This document shows, one piece after another, positions 8,791-17,259 of a stretch of DNA of 64,000 nucleotides. Below the pieces are notes generated by a model. The model saw nothing but the letters and a program-made list of their open reading frames with translations. It did not search any database and was not told the origin of the DNA. The stretch's first letter is position 1; each line of letters begins with the position of its first letter. The position numbers and the translations under genes were made by a program. The DNA is from Kozakia baliensis (GTDB taxonomy: Bacteria > Pseudomonadota > Alphaproteobacteria > Acetobacterales > Acetobacteraceae): NCBI RefSeq assembly GCF_001787335.1, contig NZ_CP014674.1:1506501-1570500 (forward strand). The letters are read 5' to 3'.

Positions 8791-9223
8791 CGCTGTCCTC
8801 TGTTAGTTGCTGGGCGATGACGCCAGGCGTGACAGATTCCCGTTGCTCCAACTCGCATTCGATACAAACGAAGCGCTTTCGTCCCGCCAATTCCTTCCAG
8901 CGCCGGATCCGGAAACGCTCCCAGATCAGAACATCTGTCATCGGGGTGCTCTCGGTGCTCTTGGTGACACGGAAGATAACGCACTCATTATCGATCGTAT
9001 CGAACCATCGCATGAAGATACGGTGCGTAATCCCGGCATCGACCTGCATCGATCCCCAATACGTGCCTGCGCCGACCGGTTGAATATCGGCACGCGCAGA
9101 CATCATCTGGGGGAAAAGCTCGGCGATGCCGACGCCAGGGTTGGCTTCGGGCAGCTGCTCGCGCCGTGCGACGAGAACCGGCCACTTCATGCGCCCGATG
9201 CGGACGCGCTCGTCTTCAGGCAC
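8783..9223 (-). CDS. Phage head closure (head-tail adaptor) protein
   Basis: The 146-residue protein fits the SPP1 gp16 / HK97 gp7-like head closure family. It has a small beta-barrel with the segments VLVARREQLPEANPGVG, YWGSMQVDAGITHRIFMRW and TDVLIWERFRIRRWKELAGR, the last resembling the usual 'RYRVxxVxxxxGRxRFL' ending. It closes the portal channel after packaging. It overlaps the connector gene by 8 bases. Confidence 0.68.
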   Translation of the reverse strand: MPEDERVRIGRMKWPVLVARREQLPEANPGVGIAELFPQMMSARADIQPVGAGTYWGSMQVDAGITHRIFMRWFDTIDNECVIFRVTKSTESTPMTDVLIWERFRIRRWKELAGRKRFVCIECELEQRESVTPGVIAQQLTEDSDG

Positions 9224-9863
9224 CGAACCATACCAGACGATACATGACCAATAGCGCCTCGACCGCAGCTGGCGGCTCGCTCATCTCCATGTCTCCACGG
9301 TTTTCGTAATAATAGGCGACCAGCATGGCGATGCTCAGCTGGATCGGCTTCGGCACATCCGCTGTATCTGGACCGTATCCAGCCGTGAATTTGACCAGAA
9401 GGCTCTCACGGCGCTGCAAGGGCATTGCATTGTCGAGCCACAACCGAGACGGTTCCGAATTGATATCGAGCGCATACTGGGCGGGAGAAATATCGGTCGA
9501 TGATCCGTCGTTTGGATCGACCAACTGGACGCTATCGATCGAGATCAGCGGTGAGCGCAGAATACGATAGGCCTGGCTCTGCAATGGCGGCCAGGACAAG
9601 GCAAGAGGCAGGATCAGGAACGGCGTGGGCAACATCGGCCAGGCCCCAGCGTAAGGCTGCTCACCGACCGCCTGTAAAAATTGCGTGCTGACCAAGGCAC
9701 GGCCAAGATAACTCTCCACCCAGGCGGTCGCCGCCTGGATGTAGCCCGCAATCAAATCGTCGTCTTCGTCATGGTCGATGCGCAGATGGCGTTTTACCGT
9801 CTGCAAATCAGCCGCCGGATTGACCGGCGGCGTGACGATACGCAGGGAAAGGGTCGAGGGCAT
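9216..9863 (-). CDS. Phage gp6-like head-tail connector protein
   Basis: The 215-residue product contains the typical connector opening LQTVKRHLRIDHDEDDDLIA followed by GYIQAATAWVESYLGRALVS, as in HK97 gp6/SPP1 gp15-type proteins, which bind below the portal. The start at 9863 (MPSTLSLRIVTPP) is chosen because the frame is open far upstream through the capsid gene without meaningful similarity. The C-terminal KPIQLSIAMLVAYYYENRGD is also usual for the family. Confidence 0.82.
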   Translation of the reverse strand: MPSTLSLRIVTPPVNPAADLQTVKRHLRIDHDEDDDLIAGYIQAATAWVESYLGRALVSTQFLQAVGEQPYAGAWPMLPTPFLILPLALSWPPLQSQAYRILRSPLISIDSVQLVDPNDGSSTDISPAQYALDINSEPSRLWLDNAMPLQRRESLLVKFTAGYGPDTADVPKPIQLSIAMLVAYYYENRGDMEMSEPPAAVEALLVMYRLVWFGA

Positions 9864-9873
9864 CGCTCGGCCG

Positions 9874-10152
9874 TTATTTTTCGACCTGAGCGAACGCGCC
9901 TTGTCGGGCAAGGATCGCGCCCTGGCGAATGAGCATATTCTCTTCCATCGAGCGTTCGCGCGCATCTGCCAGGGCCGCGTCTCGTTCCGACTCTTCTTTC
10001 GTCGGACGATAAGACGTTGCGAAACCCTTATCCACGAGTTGACGCGCGGTGCTGGTATCGAAACGGGCGACTTGCCCTTTTTGATAACCACGCCACCATT
10101 TATTGAAACGGACAGCAGCACCACGATCGGACGCATTACGAGACTGTGACAT
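9874..10152 (-). CDS. Small phage protein downstream of capsid (unknown)
   Basis: This is a 92-residue charged protein. The middle (RFNKWWRGYQKGQVARFD followed by ARQLVDKGFA) recalls a short motif seen in small proteins next to capsid genes of many phages, a W/Y-N-GE-A-F pattern ending in a LVxxGxA helix. The C-terminal half is a predicted charged helix. Lying between capsid and connector genes, it is probably a virion accessory or assembly protein. I cannot name its function. Confidence 0.6.
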   Translation of the reverse strand: MSQSRNASDRGAAVRFNKWWRGYQKGQVARFDTSTARQLVDKGFATSYRPTKEESERDAALADARERSMEENMLIRQGAILARQGAFAQVEK

Positions 10153-10209
10153 GTTCTGTTCCTTGGCCCCGGCATCATGACGCGCGGGGCATAGAAGGGA
10201 GGAGAAGGG

Positions 10210-10235
10210 ACCCGACCGCGATTAGTTGGTCGGGT
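10210..10235 (-). terminator. Hairpin spanning the capsid gene stop codon
   Basis: ACCCGACC (10210-10217) pairs perfectly with GGTCGGGT (10228-10235), leaving a 10-base loop that holds the TAA stop of the major capsid gene. There is no T-tract after it on the minus strand, so it is more likely a 3' stability element or a weak attenuator that raises capsid transcript levels than a strong intrinsic terminator. Confidence 0.4.
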
Positions 10236-11775
10236 TGGCGCTCTGTGCCGAGCTGCCCTTGGTATTGAGCGGCTGCGTCGTGTAGGGCGCGCCAGCACCG
10301 TAACCGGCCCAGCCGGTCGGCACCCAACCATCCACCGTCGCCACGACGATCGATTGAAGGTGACGTGGCTGAATGTCATGCTCGCGGATAATACGGAACA
10401 ATGTCTGATCGCGTTGGAACGCCGAAACGGCTTTGCCATCCGTGCCGACGTACGTGCCCTCATAGGAGACTTCGACATCGGCCGTGTAGGCGTCACCGAT
10501 GATGATATCCGCAAAATCCACGAAAAAGATATTCGAACCGTGACCATCCGTGCCGAGATTGGTCGGAAGCTGCGTTGTGGTGACGTAGGGATAGCCATTG
10601 AGCATCCCGCGTTCCATCTCTTCCCGGAAGAAGTAATGACCAACGCTATCGGTGAGGCCCTTTAGGAACATCTCAACGGCAGGATGGAAAATCCAGCCCA
10701 CCGACAACATGCGCGAATTGCCAGCCTTCAGAGACAATTCACATGAGTTCAGCGTCGCGATCGCACCGGCGAGGGTCGCATCCCCACCCGTGACGGCGGT
10801 GCCACCCATATTGACGATGCCGATCGGGTCTTTGAGCGTGCCAGCCCCAAGCAGGAATGCCAGATCCTCACGACGCGCCGTAGCAGCCACGAGATCCTCG
10901 CGCACGATCTGCTCGACGCTCAACGCCGAGCGGCGGATCAAATCGTTCGATACCGGCACCATCGACGTCAGCTTCTTGGCGGTGAACTGGACGTCATCAA
11001 ACGTTTCTTGTGACAGCCCGATATCGTCCAGTTCGTCCTGATAGCCCGCCGTTGCGCCGCCCGCGAGACGGGGAATGGTCATGTTACCGTAAGCCATGTC
11101 CATCGAACGGGCGCCGAGCTTGCGGACCACAACCTCAGCGCGGAGCAGCTCGATCAAGTCGGCAACGAATTGCTGCGGGATCATCGCACCGCCGGTGGAT
11201 TGGCCGCCAGCCGCCAAAGCCTTTACGACAGCCGCGTTGCCAAGCGTCTTTTGCGCAAATTCGATGCCAGCCGGCATACCGTAGCGCTTGGCATGACCAA
11301 CACCCAGCAGGAAATGAATGAAGTTGTCTCCAGGAAGCATCTTGCGCTTCAGGACGGGATCGATGTGCAGCGCGCTCTTACCAAAATTCTGACGCAAGCC
11401 ACGGCGTTGAGGCAGAATCAGGTTACGGCGGATGTTGCCGCGAAAATTCCGTTCTTCATCTTCGGGATCGTCGTTCGGATCGGCATTGTCGTCATTGTTC
11501 TCGATGCCATCGGCCTCGATTTCGAGAACGCCCTCAATGCGCTCGATACGCGTATCGAGATCGGCGATCTTGGCCATGCAATCGGCCATCTCATCGTTAT
11601 CCGCCTTATCTTCGGCGGCCGCCGCATCTTGGTCGATCGGTTTATCGTCTTCCTCGGCTTTCTGAAGACGCTTGATGCTTCGCTCCTCAAGGCGTTCGGC
11701 GGCCTTGCGGGCCTGCTCGACCAGCGCCTTTTTCTTCCGGCGCAATTCCTTGAGGGAGGCAAGGTTAACGGGCAT
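10222..11775 (-). CDS. HK97-fold major capsid protein with N-terminal delta domain
   Basis: The 517-residue protein has a charged coiled-coil N-terminal region (about residues 1-130; LKELRRKKKALVEQARKAAE) that acts as an internal scaffold (delta domain) and is normally removed by the prohead protease. The rest is an HK97 capsid fold, with GAMIPQQFVADLIELLRAEV near residue 200, then TIPRLAGGATAGYQDE and the C-terminal FRIIREHDIQPRHLQSI. It follows the protease gene in the standard portal-protease-capsid order. Cleavage would fall near residue 130-190; the exact site cannot be read. Confidence 0.92.
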   Translation of the reverse strand: MPVNLASLKELRRKKKALVEQARKAAERLEERSIKRLQKAEEDDKPIDQDAAAAEDKADNDEMADCMAKIADLDTRIERIEGVLEIEADGIENNDDNADPNDDPEDEERNFRGNIRRNLILPQRRGLRQNFGKSALHIDPVLKRKMLPGDNFIHFLLGVGHAKRYGMPAGIEFAQKTLGNAAVVKALAAGGQSTGGAMIPQQFVADLIELLRAEVVVRKLGARSMDMAYGNMTIPRLAGGATAGYQDELDDIGLSQETFDDVQFTAKKLTSMVPVSNDLIRRSALSVEQIVREDLVAATARREDLAFLLGAGTLKDPIGIVNMGGTAVTGGDATLAGAIATLNSCELSLKAGNSRMLSVGWIFHPAVEMFLKGLTDSVGHYFFREEMERGMLNGYPYVTTTQLPTNLGTDGHGSNIFFVDFADIIIGDAYTADVEVSYEGTYVGTDGKAVSAFQRDQTLFRIIREHDIQPRHLQSIVVATVDGWVPTGWAGYGAGAPYTTQPLNTKGSSAQSANPTN

Positions 11776-11790
11776 GTAGATATCCTCTCA

Positions 11791-11808
11791 CAGGCGCGCT
11801 TGCGCCTG
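11791..11808 (-). promoter_or_regulatory. Perfect hairpin in capsid gene leader
   Basis: CAGGCGC (11791-11797) and GCGCCTG (11802-11808) form a perfect 7-bp stem with a 4-base loop, between the protease stop and the capsid start. An SD-like AGGATATC lies just after it and before the capsid ATG. Leader hairpins at this position can protect capsid mRNA from 5' decay after processing; that role is an inference. Confidence 0.4.
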
Positions 11809-11820
11809 CTTCGGGATATG

Positions 11821-12519
11821 TCAGGCCAGCGACGCGATCCGTTTCGAGCGGATATCATGCAGACGGCGACGCTCCGCCGCCCGCGACGCGGCGTTTCGCC
11901 GAGAGGTCAGATTTTTAAGATCATCCGCATCGGAAGATATCGTTATCGGCGCAACGGAAGGGTCAAGCAGAGCTTCTGGATTGCAAGGGACACCCACGAT
12001 CGAGAATTCCGTCAGTTCCTGACGGCGGAAATCGATGCCGGGGAACCATCCATCACCGTCGCGATCGGGATCTTCGGTCAAGTCCCATTCTAATGGACGA
12101 AACCCGACGCTGGTGGCACGCACAAACCCGCTGACGCCGCTTCGATATGCGTATTCCGCCCAGCCGCCGACGATCGGCATGTCGGCCGGCTGAAATTCAA
12201 CGGTAGCCTTCAGGCCGTTATCTACACGATCAACGCTGATTGCCTTACCGATGACCAAATCCTGATTATGACCCCAGAGGACAACCGGGCTTTTAAGGTA
12301 GCTGCTCAAATCCCAACCATCGGCCGCGATCGTATCTTGCTGCCGGTCAACGCAATCCGTCGTGATCGTATAGGAGAGCTGACGGCCGGAAGGATCAGGA
12401 TCATCCATCGCAGCCGCAAAGCTACGCGCGATGACGAGATCGTCCGGCATACGGCCCGATCCGCGCTTGCGCACGTCGAACGCCATTTTCGCAAAGCGTT
12501 CCGGAGTAATGAGCCGCAT
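11821..12519 (-). CDS. HK97-type prohead maturation protease
   Basis: The 232-residue serine protease cleaves the capsid delta domain during prohead maturation. Visible family features are PVVLWGHNQDLVIGKA (catalytic His region, about residue 85-100), SGFVRATSVGFRPLEW and QELTEFSIVGVPCNPEALLD, whose EFSIVGVPCNP element carries the catalytic Ser. It overlaps the portal stop by one base, and the capsid gene follows after 45 bases. Confidence 0.9.
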   Translation of the reverse strand: MRLITPERFAKMAFDVRKRGSGRMPDDLVIARSFAAAMDDPDPSGRQLSYTITTDCVDRQQDTIAADGWDLSSYLKSPVVLWGHNQDLVIGKAISVDRVDNGLKATVEFQPADMPIVGGWAEYAYRSGVSGFVRATSVGFRPLEWDLTEDPDRDGDGWFPGIDFRRQELTEFSIVGVPCNPEALLDPSVAPITISSDADDLKNLTSRRNAASRAAERRRLHDIRSKRIASLA

Positions 12520-13835
12520 TATTCTGTTTCCTCGGGCTGGATGGGAGGCGTGTCTTCGACTGCCGGGGCTTGATCGCCTGGCGCGCCGGTTGGAGGAGGG
12601 GACGCGGGCTTGATCGGCGCGGTGTTGAGCGGGAAGCGGTAGATTTCGCCACCTTCGACAGGCCCCAGCCCTTCATTGGCTCGGGCTTCATTGCCGTTCA
12701 TGAAACCAGTCTGCATGCCAATGCTGTAAGCTTCGAAACGCGTTTTCATGTCGCCACGAAGCAATGCGCGGAAATCGAAGAAGATCTCCAAACCTTCATC
12801 GATCTCATCCTCGAAGAACAATTTACGGGCTTGCTCCTGCTCGACCTCTGTGGCGATCGGCTGAAGCGCGTCGTTGATGTAGGCCTGTTCCTGGTTTTCG
12901 ATGTTGGCGAACGTTCCGCCGACGATGTGCTGGATTTTATGGGGCGGCACACCGAAGATCCGGCAGATTTCCTCGACCGAGAACTTTCGACTTTCAAGAA
13001 ATTGTGCCTCATCCGGCGTGATGCTCATCCGTTCATATTTGAAGCCACCCCCTAGAACCATTGGCTTCGATGAATTCTGCACGCCCGAATATTGCCTTGC
13101 GACTTCATTGGCGATTTGCGTCGTCAATTCCGGCCCCAACTGCTTTTCCGTCGAAAGGATACCTCCGGTCTGATTGCCCTGGCGAAACAGGATAGCCGCC
13201 TGTTCCTGCGCAGCGATCGCGAGACCCATCGTATCCTGCGCGAACGCGATTGGTGACAGGCCGACATACCCTCCATCCACACACATATTCTTGAAATGAA
13301 GAATGTCTTCCGCGTGCCAGCGAAGCCCATCACCGATTAGCGGATGGCTGAAATCGTAAAAAACAAGGCCATTCACCGAAACCTGGACATTCACGCGATC
13401 AGGACTAATCGGGATCAATTCCACCGGATCGCCGAGAGGATTACGCAGGATCGCTGCGTAAGCGTTGCCACGCAACTGAATGCACGACACCATGTAGCGC
13501 ATGAATTGATAAGGCGTCATCCAGTTGTTAGGGCGGCGTAGGAGACGCATGAGCGGATGGTTCGGGCGCGGACGGTATCCTTCGCCGCTCGGCAGCTTCT
13601 GGCGAACACCGAGCGGCAGTTTGGCAATATCTTGTCCCAAACGATTCACGCACCCATAGACGGAAGCGCTTCGAAGCGACGTGAACGGCGTCACCGGCGT
13701 ACCGGTATTGGACATCATCCCGCCAAAAGCCGCCAGCATGCCGAGCGATGGTTGCGTCGACGTGCCAACATCCTTCTGGCGGGATGGCATCGAAAAAGTC
13801 GGCTCCATCGGCCGAGCTAGGCGGGAAGGGGGCAT
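12519..13835 (-). CDS. HK97-type phage portal protein
   Basis: The 438-residue portal forms the dodecameric DNA entry ring. Characteristic segments are SVYGCVNRLGQDIAKLPLGV near residue 57, NWMTPYQFMRYMVSCIQLRG and NAYAAILRNPLGDPVELIPI, followed by the crown region (GLEIFFDFRALLRGDMKTRF, GFMNGNEARANEGLGPVEGG). It begins 4 bases after the large terminase stop. The C-terminus is proline-rich. Confidence 0.92.
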   Translation of the reverse strand: MPPSRLARPMEPTFSMPSRQKDVGTSTQPSLGMLAAFGGMMSNTGTPVTPFTSLRSASVYGCVNRLGQDIAKLPLGVRQKLPSGEGYRPRPNHPLMRLLRRPNNWMTPYQFMRYMVSCIQLRGNAYAAILRNPLGDPVELIPISPDRVNVQVSVNGLVFYDFSHPLIGDGLRWHAEDILHFKNMCVDGGYVGLSPIAFAQDTMGLAIAAQEQAAILFRQGNQTGGILSTEKQLGPELTTQIANEVARQYSGVQNSSKPMVLGGGFKYERMSITPDEAQFLESRKFSVEEICRIFGVPPHKIQHIVGGTFANIENQEQAYINDALQPIATEVEQEQARKLFFEDEIDEGLEIFFDFRALLRGDMKTRFEAYSIGMQTGFMNGNEARANEGLGPVEGGEIYRFPLNTAPIKPASPPPTGAPGDQAPAVEDTPPIQPEETE

Positions 13836-13839
13836 TTTC

Positions 13840-15489
13840 TTATCCTATGACCAGGACACCGTTAACGATCTGAACGGAGGGCGGCGTTTCTTCAGAGGTA
13901 ACCGATGCACCGCCGTAAGCCATGATCGCGGCAACTATTCCGTCAATCTTGTCGGCAGCCTTAGATTTTTCAGGTTTTATATTCCCGGCCGCATCCTTCG
14001 TGACGACAGCGTTGCGCGCCATCCATGTGGCAACGGGATTTCCGCCGTGCACCAGACCATGAGAAATTACGAGACGTTCAAAGCCTTGCGTCGGCGCCGA
14101 CATGGAAAGGAATCCTTGTCGGAACCACTGGATCGGCAAGCCATCCTCATCGAGAAGGCGGCGCGCCATGTCCGATGCGTTGAAGGGATCGATCCCAAGC
14201 CATTCCGGCTTGAAAAGATCGGCATCTGCATTGATCTGGGCACGAATGAAGTCATTATCGACGACACGCCCTGGCGTTAAGACAAGCGCCTCATTGCGAA
14301 CGAACGATTCATATCGCGCCCTTCGCTCACGAGGCTGATTCTCAACGGCTGCTTCTGGAAGCCAAAAACGCCAGATGAAGACGAACTTCTGGTTGATATC
14401 ATCGCTATCCGGATCCGCATCCTTTCCGTTAACGGGCGGGAAACACCAGCAAAGCGAACTGGTATCCGAGACCATCGACAAATCGAGGCCACCGAAGCAC
14501 CGGCGGCCGCGCAGCACTTTGGGAAGATCGTGCCAGGAAATTGGCCCGGCACTGAGATTCCAATCCTCCATCGAAAGCCAGCGCGTGGTCTGCTCAGTCC
14601 ACAGATTAAGATGATAGCGCTTGAATTCGTTCTCTAAGCGAGGCGACCGGGCTGCTTTGTTGCATTCCTCGCGCAGATATTCCGGTTTTACGGAAACCCC
14701 ATAATTCGGGTTGGCTTTGCGCCACGTTTCTTCCGATTTCCAATCATCGTCTTCCGATGCTGCATAAATCACCGGGAGGAAAGTAGGATCGATCACGTTG
14801 CCTGCGATGACATCCATCGCCAGTTCGTGCATCTCCGCCGCGTAGCCGACGCCCTTCACGCCGGCCGTGGTAATATAGCATTCCAAGGGCTGGCGGCGCG
14901 CAGCCGTCGATTTATGGACGACATCGGCGATTTCACCATCCCGCCATTCATGAACTTCGTCGCCGATCGCAAACGTGGTGCTGAAGCCATGCTTGCCTTG
15001 CGGGCCAGCTGAGAGAGGCTTGAAGGTTGTGCCGAGAGCCGGACAAAAAATAGATGTCTTCAGAAGTTCCAGCGATTTGGCGAGGTTTTCATTGAACTGG
15101 GCCATGACGCCCGCTTTGTTGAAGACGATCTTGGCCTGGTCCTTGTCGGTGGCCATTGAATAGATCTGTCCGCCCATCTCACGATCGACGAACATCATGG
15201 TGATGGCCAGCCCTGCGGCCAATTCGGTCTTGCCGTTCTTGCGCGGCACTTCGATCCATACGATTCGGATCAGGCGCGTGCCATCCGCGCGCTTCCAGCC
15301 GAATATCGGACGGATGATATCGTCTCGCTGCCAATCCTGAAGCTGAAACGGACGCCCAGCCCACTCCGCCTCGGTATGCCGCAACATCGCCGGGAAAAAG
15401 GCTGTGACGCGCTGAGCCGCCGCCTCATCCCACCATGCGCCATAACGCTCCGCGCCTTTCGGCATGGGAGGGATCGGCAGATCGGCCAT
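13840..15489 (-). CDS. Phage terminase large subunit
   Basis: The 549-residue packaging motor has an N-terminal ATPase domain (Walker A-like VPRKNGKTELAAG near residue 85, and FAIGDEVHEW as the Walker B region near residue 175). It also has a C-terminal RNase H-like nuclease domain with the acidic FGGLDLSMVSDTSSL strand near residue 325 and a late KIDGIVAAIMAYGGA segment. It pairs with a P27-type small subunit; the genes overlap by one base (TGATG). Together they suggest cos- or HK97-like packaging, though the end type cannot be proved here. Confidence 0.92.
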   Translation of the reverse strand: MADLPIPPMPKGAERYGAWWDEAAAQRVTAFFPAMLRHTEAEWAGRPFQLQDWQRDDIIRPIFGWKRADGTRLIRIVWIEVPRKNGKTELAAGLAITMMFVDREMGGQIYSMATDKDQAKIVFNKAGVMAQFNENLAKSLELLKTSIFCPALGTTFKPLSAGPQGKHGFSTTFAIGDEVHEWRDGEIADVVHKSTAARRQPLECYITTAGVKGVGYAAEMHELAMDVIAGNVIDPTFLPVIYAASEDDDWKSEETWRKANPNYGVSVKPEYLREECNKAARSPRLENEFKRYHLNLWTEQTTRWLSMEDWNLSAGPISWHDLPKVLRGRRCFGGLDLSMVSDTSSLCWCFPPVNGKDADPDSDDINQKFVFIWRFWLPEAAVENQPRERRARYESFVRNEALVLTPGRVVDNDFIRAQINADADLFKPEWLGIDPFNASDMARRLLDEDGLPIQWFRQGFLSMSAPTQGFERLVISHGLVHGGNPVATWMARNAVVTKDAAGNIKPEKSKAADKIDGIVAAIMAYGGASVTSEETPPSVQIVNGVLVIG

Positions 15490-16049
15490 CAGTGGACGGT
15501 GCCAGGCGCGAAGAAGTCGACCGGGCTTGCAGGCGCTTCAACAACCATGCCCGCGCCCTCTTCCTTCTCATTGGGTGTTTGCGCGTTCCCGAACGTGAGC
15601 GCAGCCTGAGAGCCGGCAGCCATTCGGGCCATGATTTGCTGGCGCGATGCCGGCGTCAGCCCGAACCGATCCTCCAGATCCTGTAAGCGCTTCACGAGAC
15701 GCTCCTGCACCATGAAGTATGGCGAGATCCGCAACAGCTCGCCATGGTTCGACTTGCTCTTGTAAACATGACCCTGCATGTCGAGTTCTTTCGTCATCGC
15801 CACGTAATCAGCCAAGGTCTCGCAATACCGCGCCAAGGCGTTCCGGTCGGAGGCGCGCACAATACGAGAGTCGATCAAGTATCCTGCGACCTCCTCCCAA
15901 AATTTCCGTCCTTTTGCGCGCATGTGTTTTGGAGCGGTCACGCCAGCAATGGACGGGATCTCTTTGACGGTCGATTTCCGCGCCCGCTTGCCAGGATTTC
16001 CACGCGCCTCATTCAAGCCGTCCGGCGTCGGTTTTCTACCTCTAACCAT
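15489..16049 (-). CDS. Phage terminase small subunit, P27 family
   Basis: The 186-residue product shows the P27 pattern: MVRGRKPTPDGLNEARGNPG at the N-terminus, RAKGRKFWEEVAGYLIDS, then RNALARYCETLADYVAM and a C-terminal FGLTPASRQQIMARMAAG. It recognises phage DNA and starts packaging with the large subunit. The start at 16049 is preferred over upstream codons because TTTTGGAG, a good ribosome binding site, lies 9 bases ahead and because family members begin there. Confidence 0.88.
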   Translation of the reverse strand: MVRGRKPTPDGLNEARGNPGKRARKSTVKEIPSIAGVTAPKHMRAKGRKFWEEVAGYLIDSRIVRASDRNALARYCETLADYVAMTKELDMQGHVYKSKSNHGELLRISPYFMVQERLVKRLQDLEDRFGLTPASRQQIMARMAAGSQAALTFGNAQTPNEKEEGAGMVVEAPASPVDFFAPGTVH

Positions 16050-16128
16050 TTGATACTCCAAAAAAAAGTTTTCAGAATTTCGCGGCGACACACGTTGAGG
16101 GGGAGTGCGGTCCACATTCGATCGGTTT

Positions 16129-16677
16129 TCAGCTTTTGACCCCCCCTACCTCTGGCGCGGACAGCGCGGGGAGGGGAGGGTTTCCCTCCATCGCGGCGTC
16201 GAGATCAAGACGATGACGCGGCACGCCAGCATGGATCATGTTCTGTTTCGTGCGCGAGAGCGCCGATCGAGCACGCTTCAATTCGGCATCGGCCTGGGCG
16301 AGGCGCAACTCAGCCTCTGCTTTCTCGGCGACCCTACGCTGACGCGCGGCCTGCGCCTCAAGAACGGCGACATGTTTGTCTTCGACTGCATGCACAGCCT
16401 TGGCAATGAACTCTTCAGCCTTCGCGGCATCACGCGGATCCATGTCTTTATTCATCAGGTTCCTCACAGCGAGATCAGGACGAAGACGTTCAGGCGTAGT
16501 GTTGAGCAGTTCCGCGACCTTCGGAAGATGCCGCTCTGGCACACGCTTCCATTGACTAACGGCAGGAGAGGAAACACCGCATGCCGCAGCGATTTCGCTT
16601 CCATCGCCCCACTTCAAGATGAAGGGCATGGAACCAGGACGCCGCCAAAGGGCGCGATGTCCACGCTGCGCGGTCAT
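16129..16677 (-). CDS. HTH protein with YdaS/Cro-like domain and coiled-coil tail
   Basis: The 182-residue product has an N-terminal helix-turn-helix (about residues 18-65; GSEIAAACGVSSPAVSQWKR then LPKVAELLNTTPERLRPDLA) close to YdaS-type Cro-like domains. A long alanine/charged helix follows (about 85-155; KHVAVLEAQAARQRRVAEKA). The start at 16677 overlaps the HNH stop as ATGA. In this place it could be a late-gene regulator or a DNA-binding packaging accessory. No exact family is assigned. Confidence 0.68.
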   Translation of the reverse strand: MTAQRGHRALWRRPGSMPFILKWGDGSEIAAACGVSSPAVSQWKRVPERHLPKVAELLNTTPERLRPDLAVRNLMNKDMDPRDAAKAEEFIAKAVHAVEDKHVAVLEAQAARQRRVAEKAEAELRLAQADAELKRARSALSRTKQNMIHAGVPRHRLDLDAAMEGNPPLPALSAPEVGGVKS

Positions 16678-16982
16678 TTGTAGCGACGCGGCCCTTCTTT
16701 GGCCGTCAGGCGCGAATGGCATTCCTTCGTCAGGCCCTGCCAGTTCGATGGGTTCCAGAAGAGATCATAGTCGCCGCGATGGGCTTTGATATGATGAACC
16801 TCGGTCGCCGGACGCTGGCATGCAGCATCATCGCACTGACAGACAGGATTTTCCGCCAGATAAGCCGCACGCGCTTTCTGCCAGCGGCGACCGTAGCCAC
16901 GAGAAGCAGCAGAACCGCGCGCCTTATCACTTGTCGGCATCAAAACGCGATGCGGCGAGAAGGTAGGGATTTTACCGTTCAC
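16674..16982 (-). CDS. Phage HNH endonuclease
   Basis: The 102-residue protein (GTG start) has the small HNH nuclease layout: SRGYGRRWQKARAAYLAENP, a CQCDDAAC zinc pair, VHHIKAHRGDYDLFWNPSN and LTKECHSRLTAKEG. HNH nucleases beside terminase genes are needed for packaging in several HK97-like phages. The GTG lies inside the first GTTCACA repeat of the adjacent array. An alternative ATG at 16940 would give 88 residues and keep the whole nuclease domain; neither has a convincing ribosome binding site. Confidence 0.82.
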   Translation of the reverse strand: MNGKIPTFSPHRVLMPTSDKARGSAASRGYGRRWQKARAAYLAENPVCQCDDAACQRPATEVHHIKAHRGDYDLFWNPSNWQGLTKECHSRLTAKEGPRRYK

Positions 16983-17235
16983 AATGAGGCACTCGCAAAA
17001 ATGGCGGAAAACTGCCGTTCACAAGCGTTCACAGCTTTTACTACAATATAATCTAATCTTTTCAATAAGTTATATAGGGCTGTGAACTTGTGAACGCTGT
17101 GAACGGTTTTTTGGTGTAAAGAAGCAAAACCCATGACGAGACGCTCTATAGGCGTTTTCCCGTTCACAGCGTTCACAACGTTACACGTCTGATATTGCAG
17201 CATTTTTTGTTCACAGCCCGTTCACAATGTTCACA
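16977..17235. repeat. Iteron-like array of 11 GTTCACA repeats (candidate phage replication origin)
   Basis: The heptamer GTTCACA or its complement TGTGAAC occurs eleven times. Plus-orientation copies start at 16977, 17017, 17027, 17162, 17171, 17209, 17220 and 17229; complement copies start at 17081, 17089 and 17098. Neighbours inside a cluster are 8-11 bases apart, about one helical turn. A very AT-rich stretch (about 17034-17079, rich in TATA and AATC) separates the first plus cluster from the complement cluster, like a DNA unwinding element. The array lies directly downstream of the primase and helicase-like genes. It may be an initiator-bound origin; a dense repressor-binding region is the main alternative. 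Confidence 0.72.
17034..17080. other. AT-rich segment inside the repeat array (possible unwinding element)
   Basis: This 47-base block is composed almost entirely of A and T in its centre (ACAATATAATCTAATC, TTCAATAAGTTATATAG). It is flanked by oppositely oriented GTTCACA clusters. Iteron-controlled origins usually place such an easily melted region beside the initiator sites. The role is inferred from composition and placement. Confidence 0.5.
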
Positions 17236-17259
17236 AAGCTTTCTAGTAAAATCAACGGT

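Noticed and set aside
9864-10643. N-terminal extension of the connector frame up to 10643
   Set aside because: It runs antisense-free but out of frame through the capsid gene and has low-complexity, arginine-rich content; the real start is 9863.
16979-17203. Open frame (74 codons, minus strand) across the repeat array, encoding VNAVNG-like repeats
   Set aside because: It is the forced translation of the GTTCACA repeats, has no ribosome site and covers the AT-rich core; a DNA-level function explains it better.
16977-17235. CRISPR array
   Set aside because: The repeats are 7 bases long with 1-4 base gaps and both orientations; there are no spacers of CRISPR length and no cas genes.
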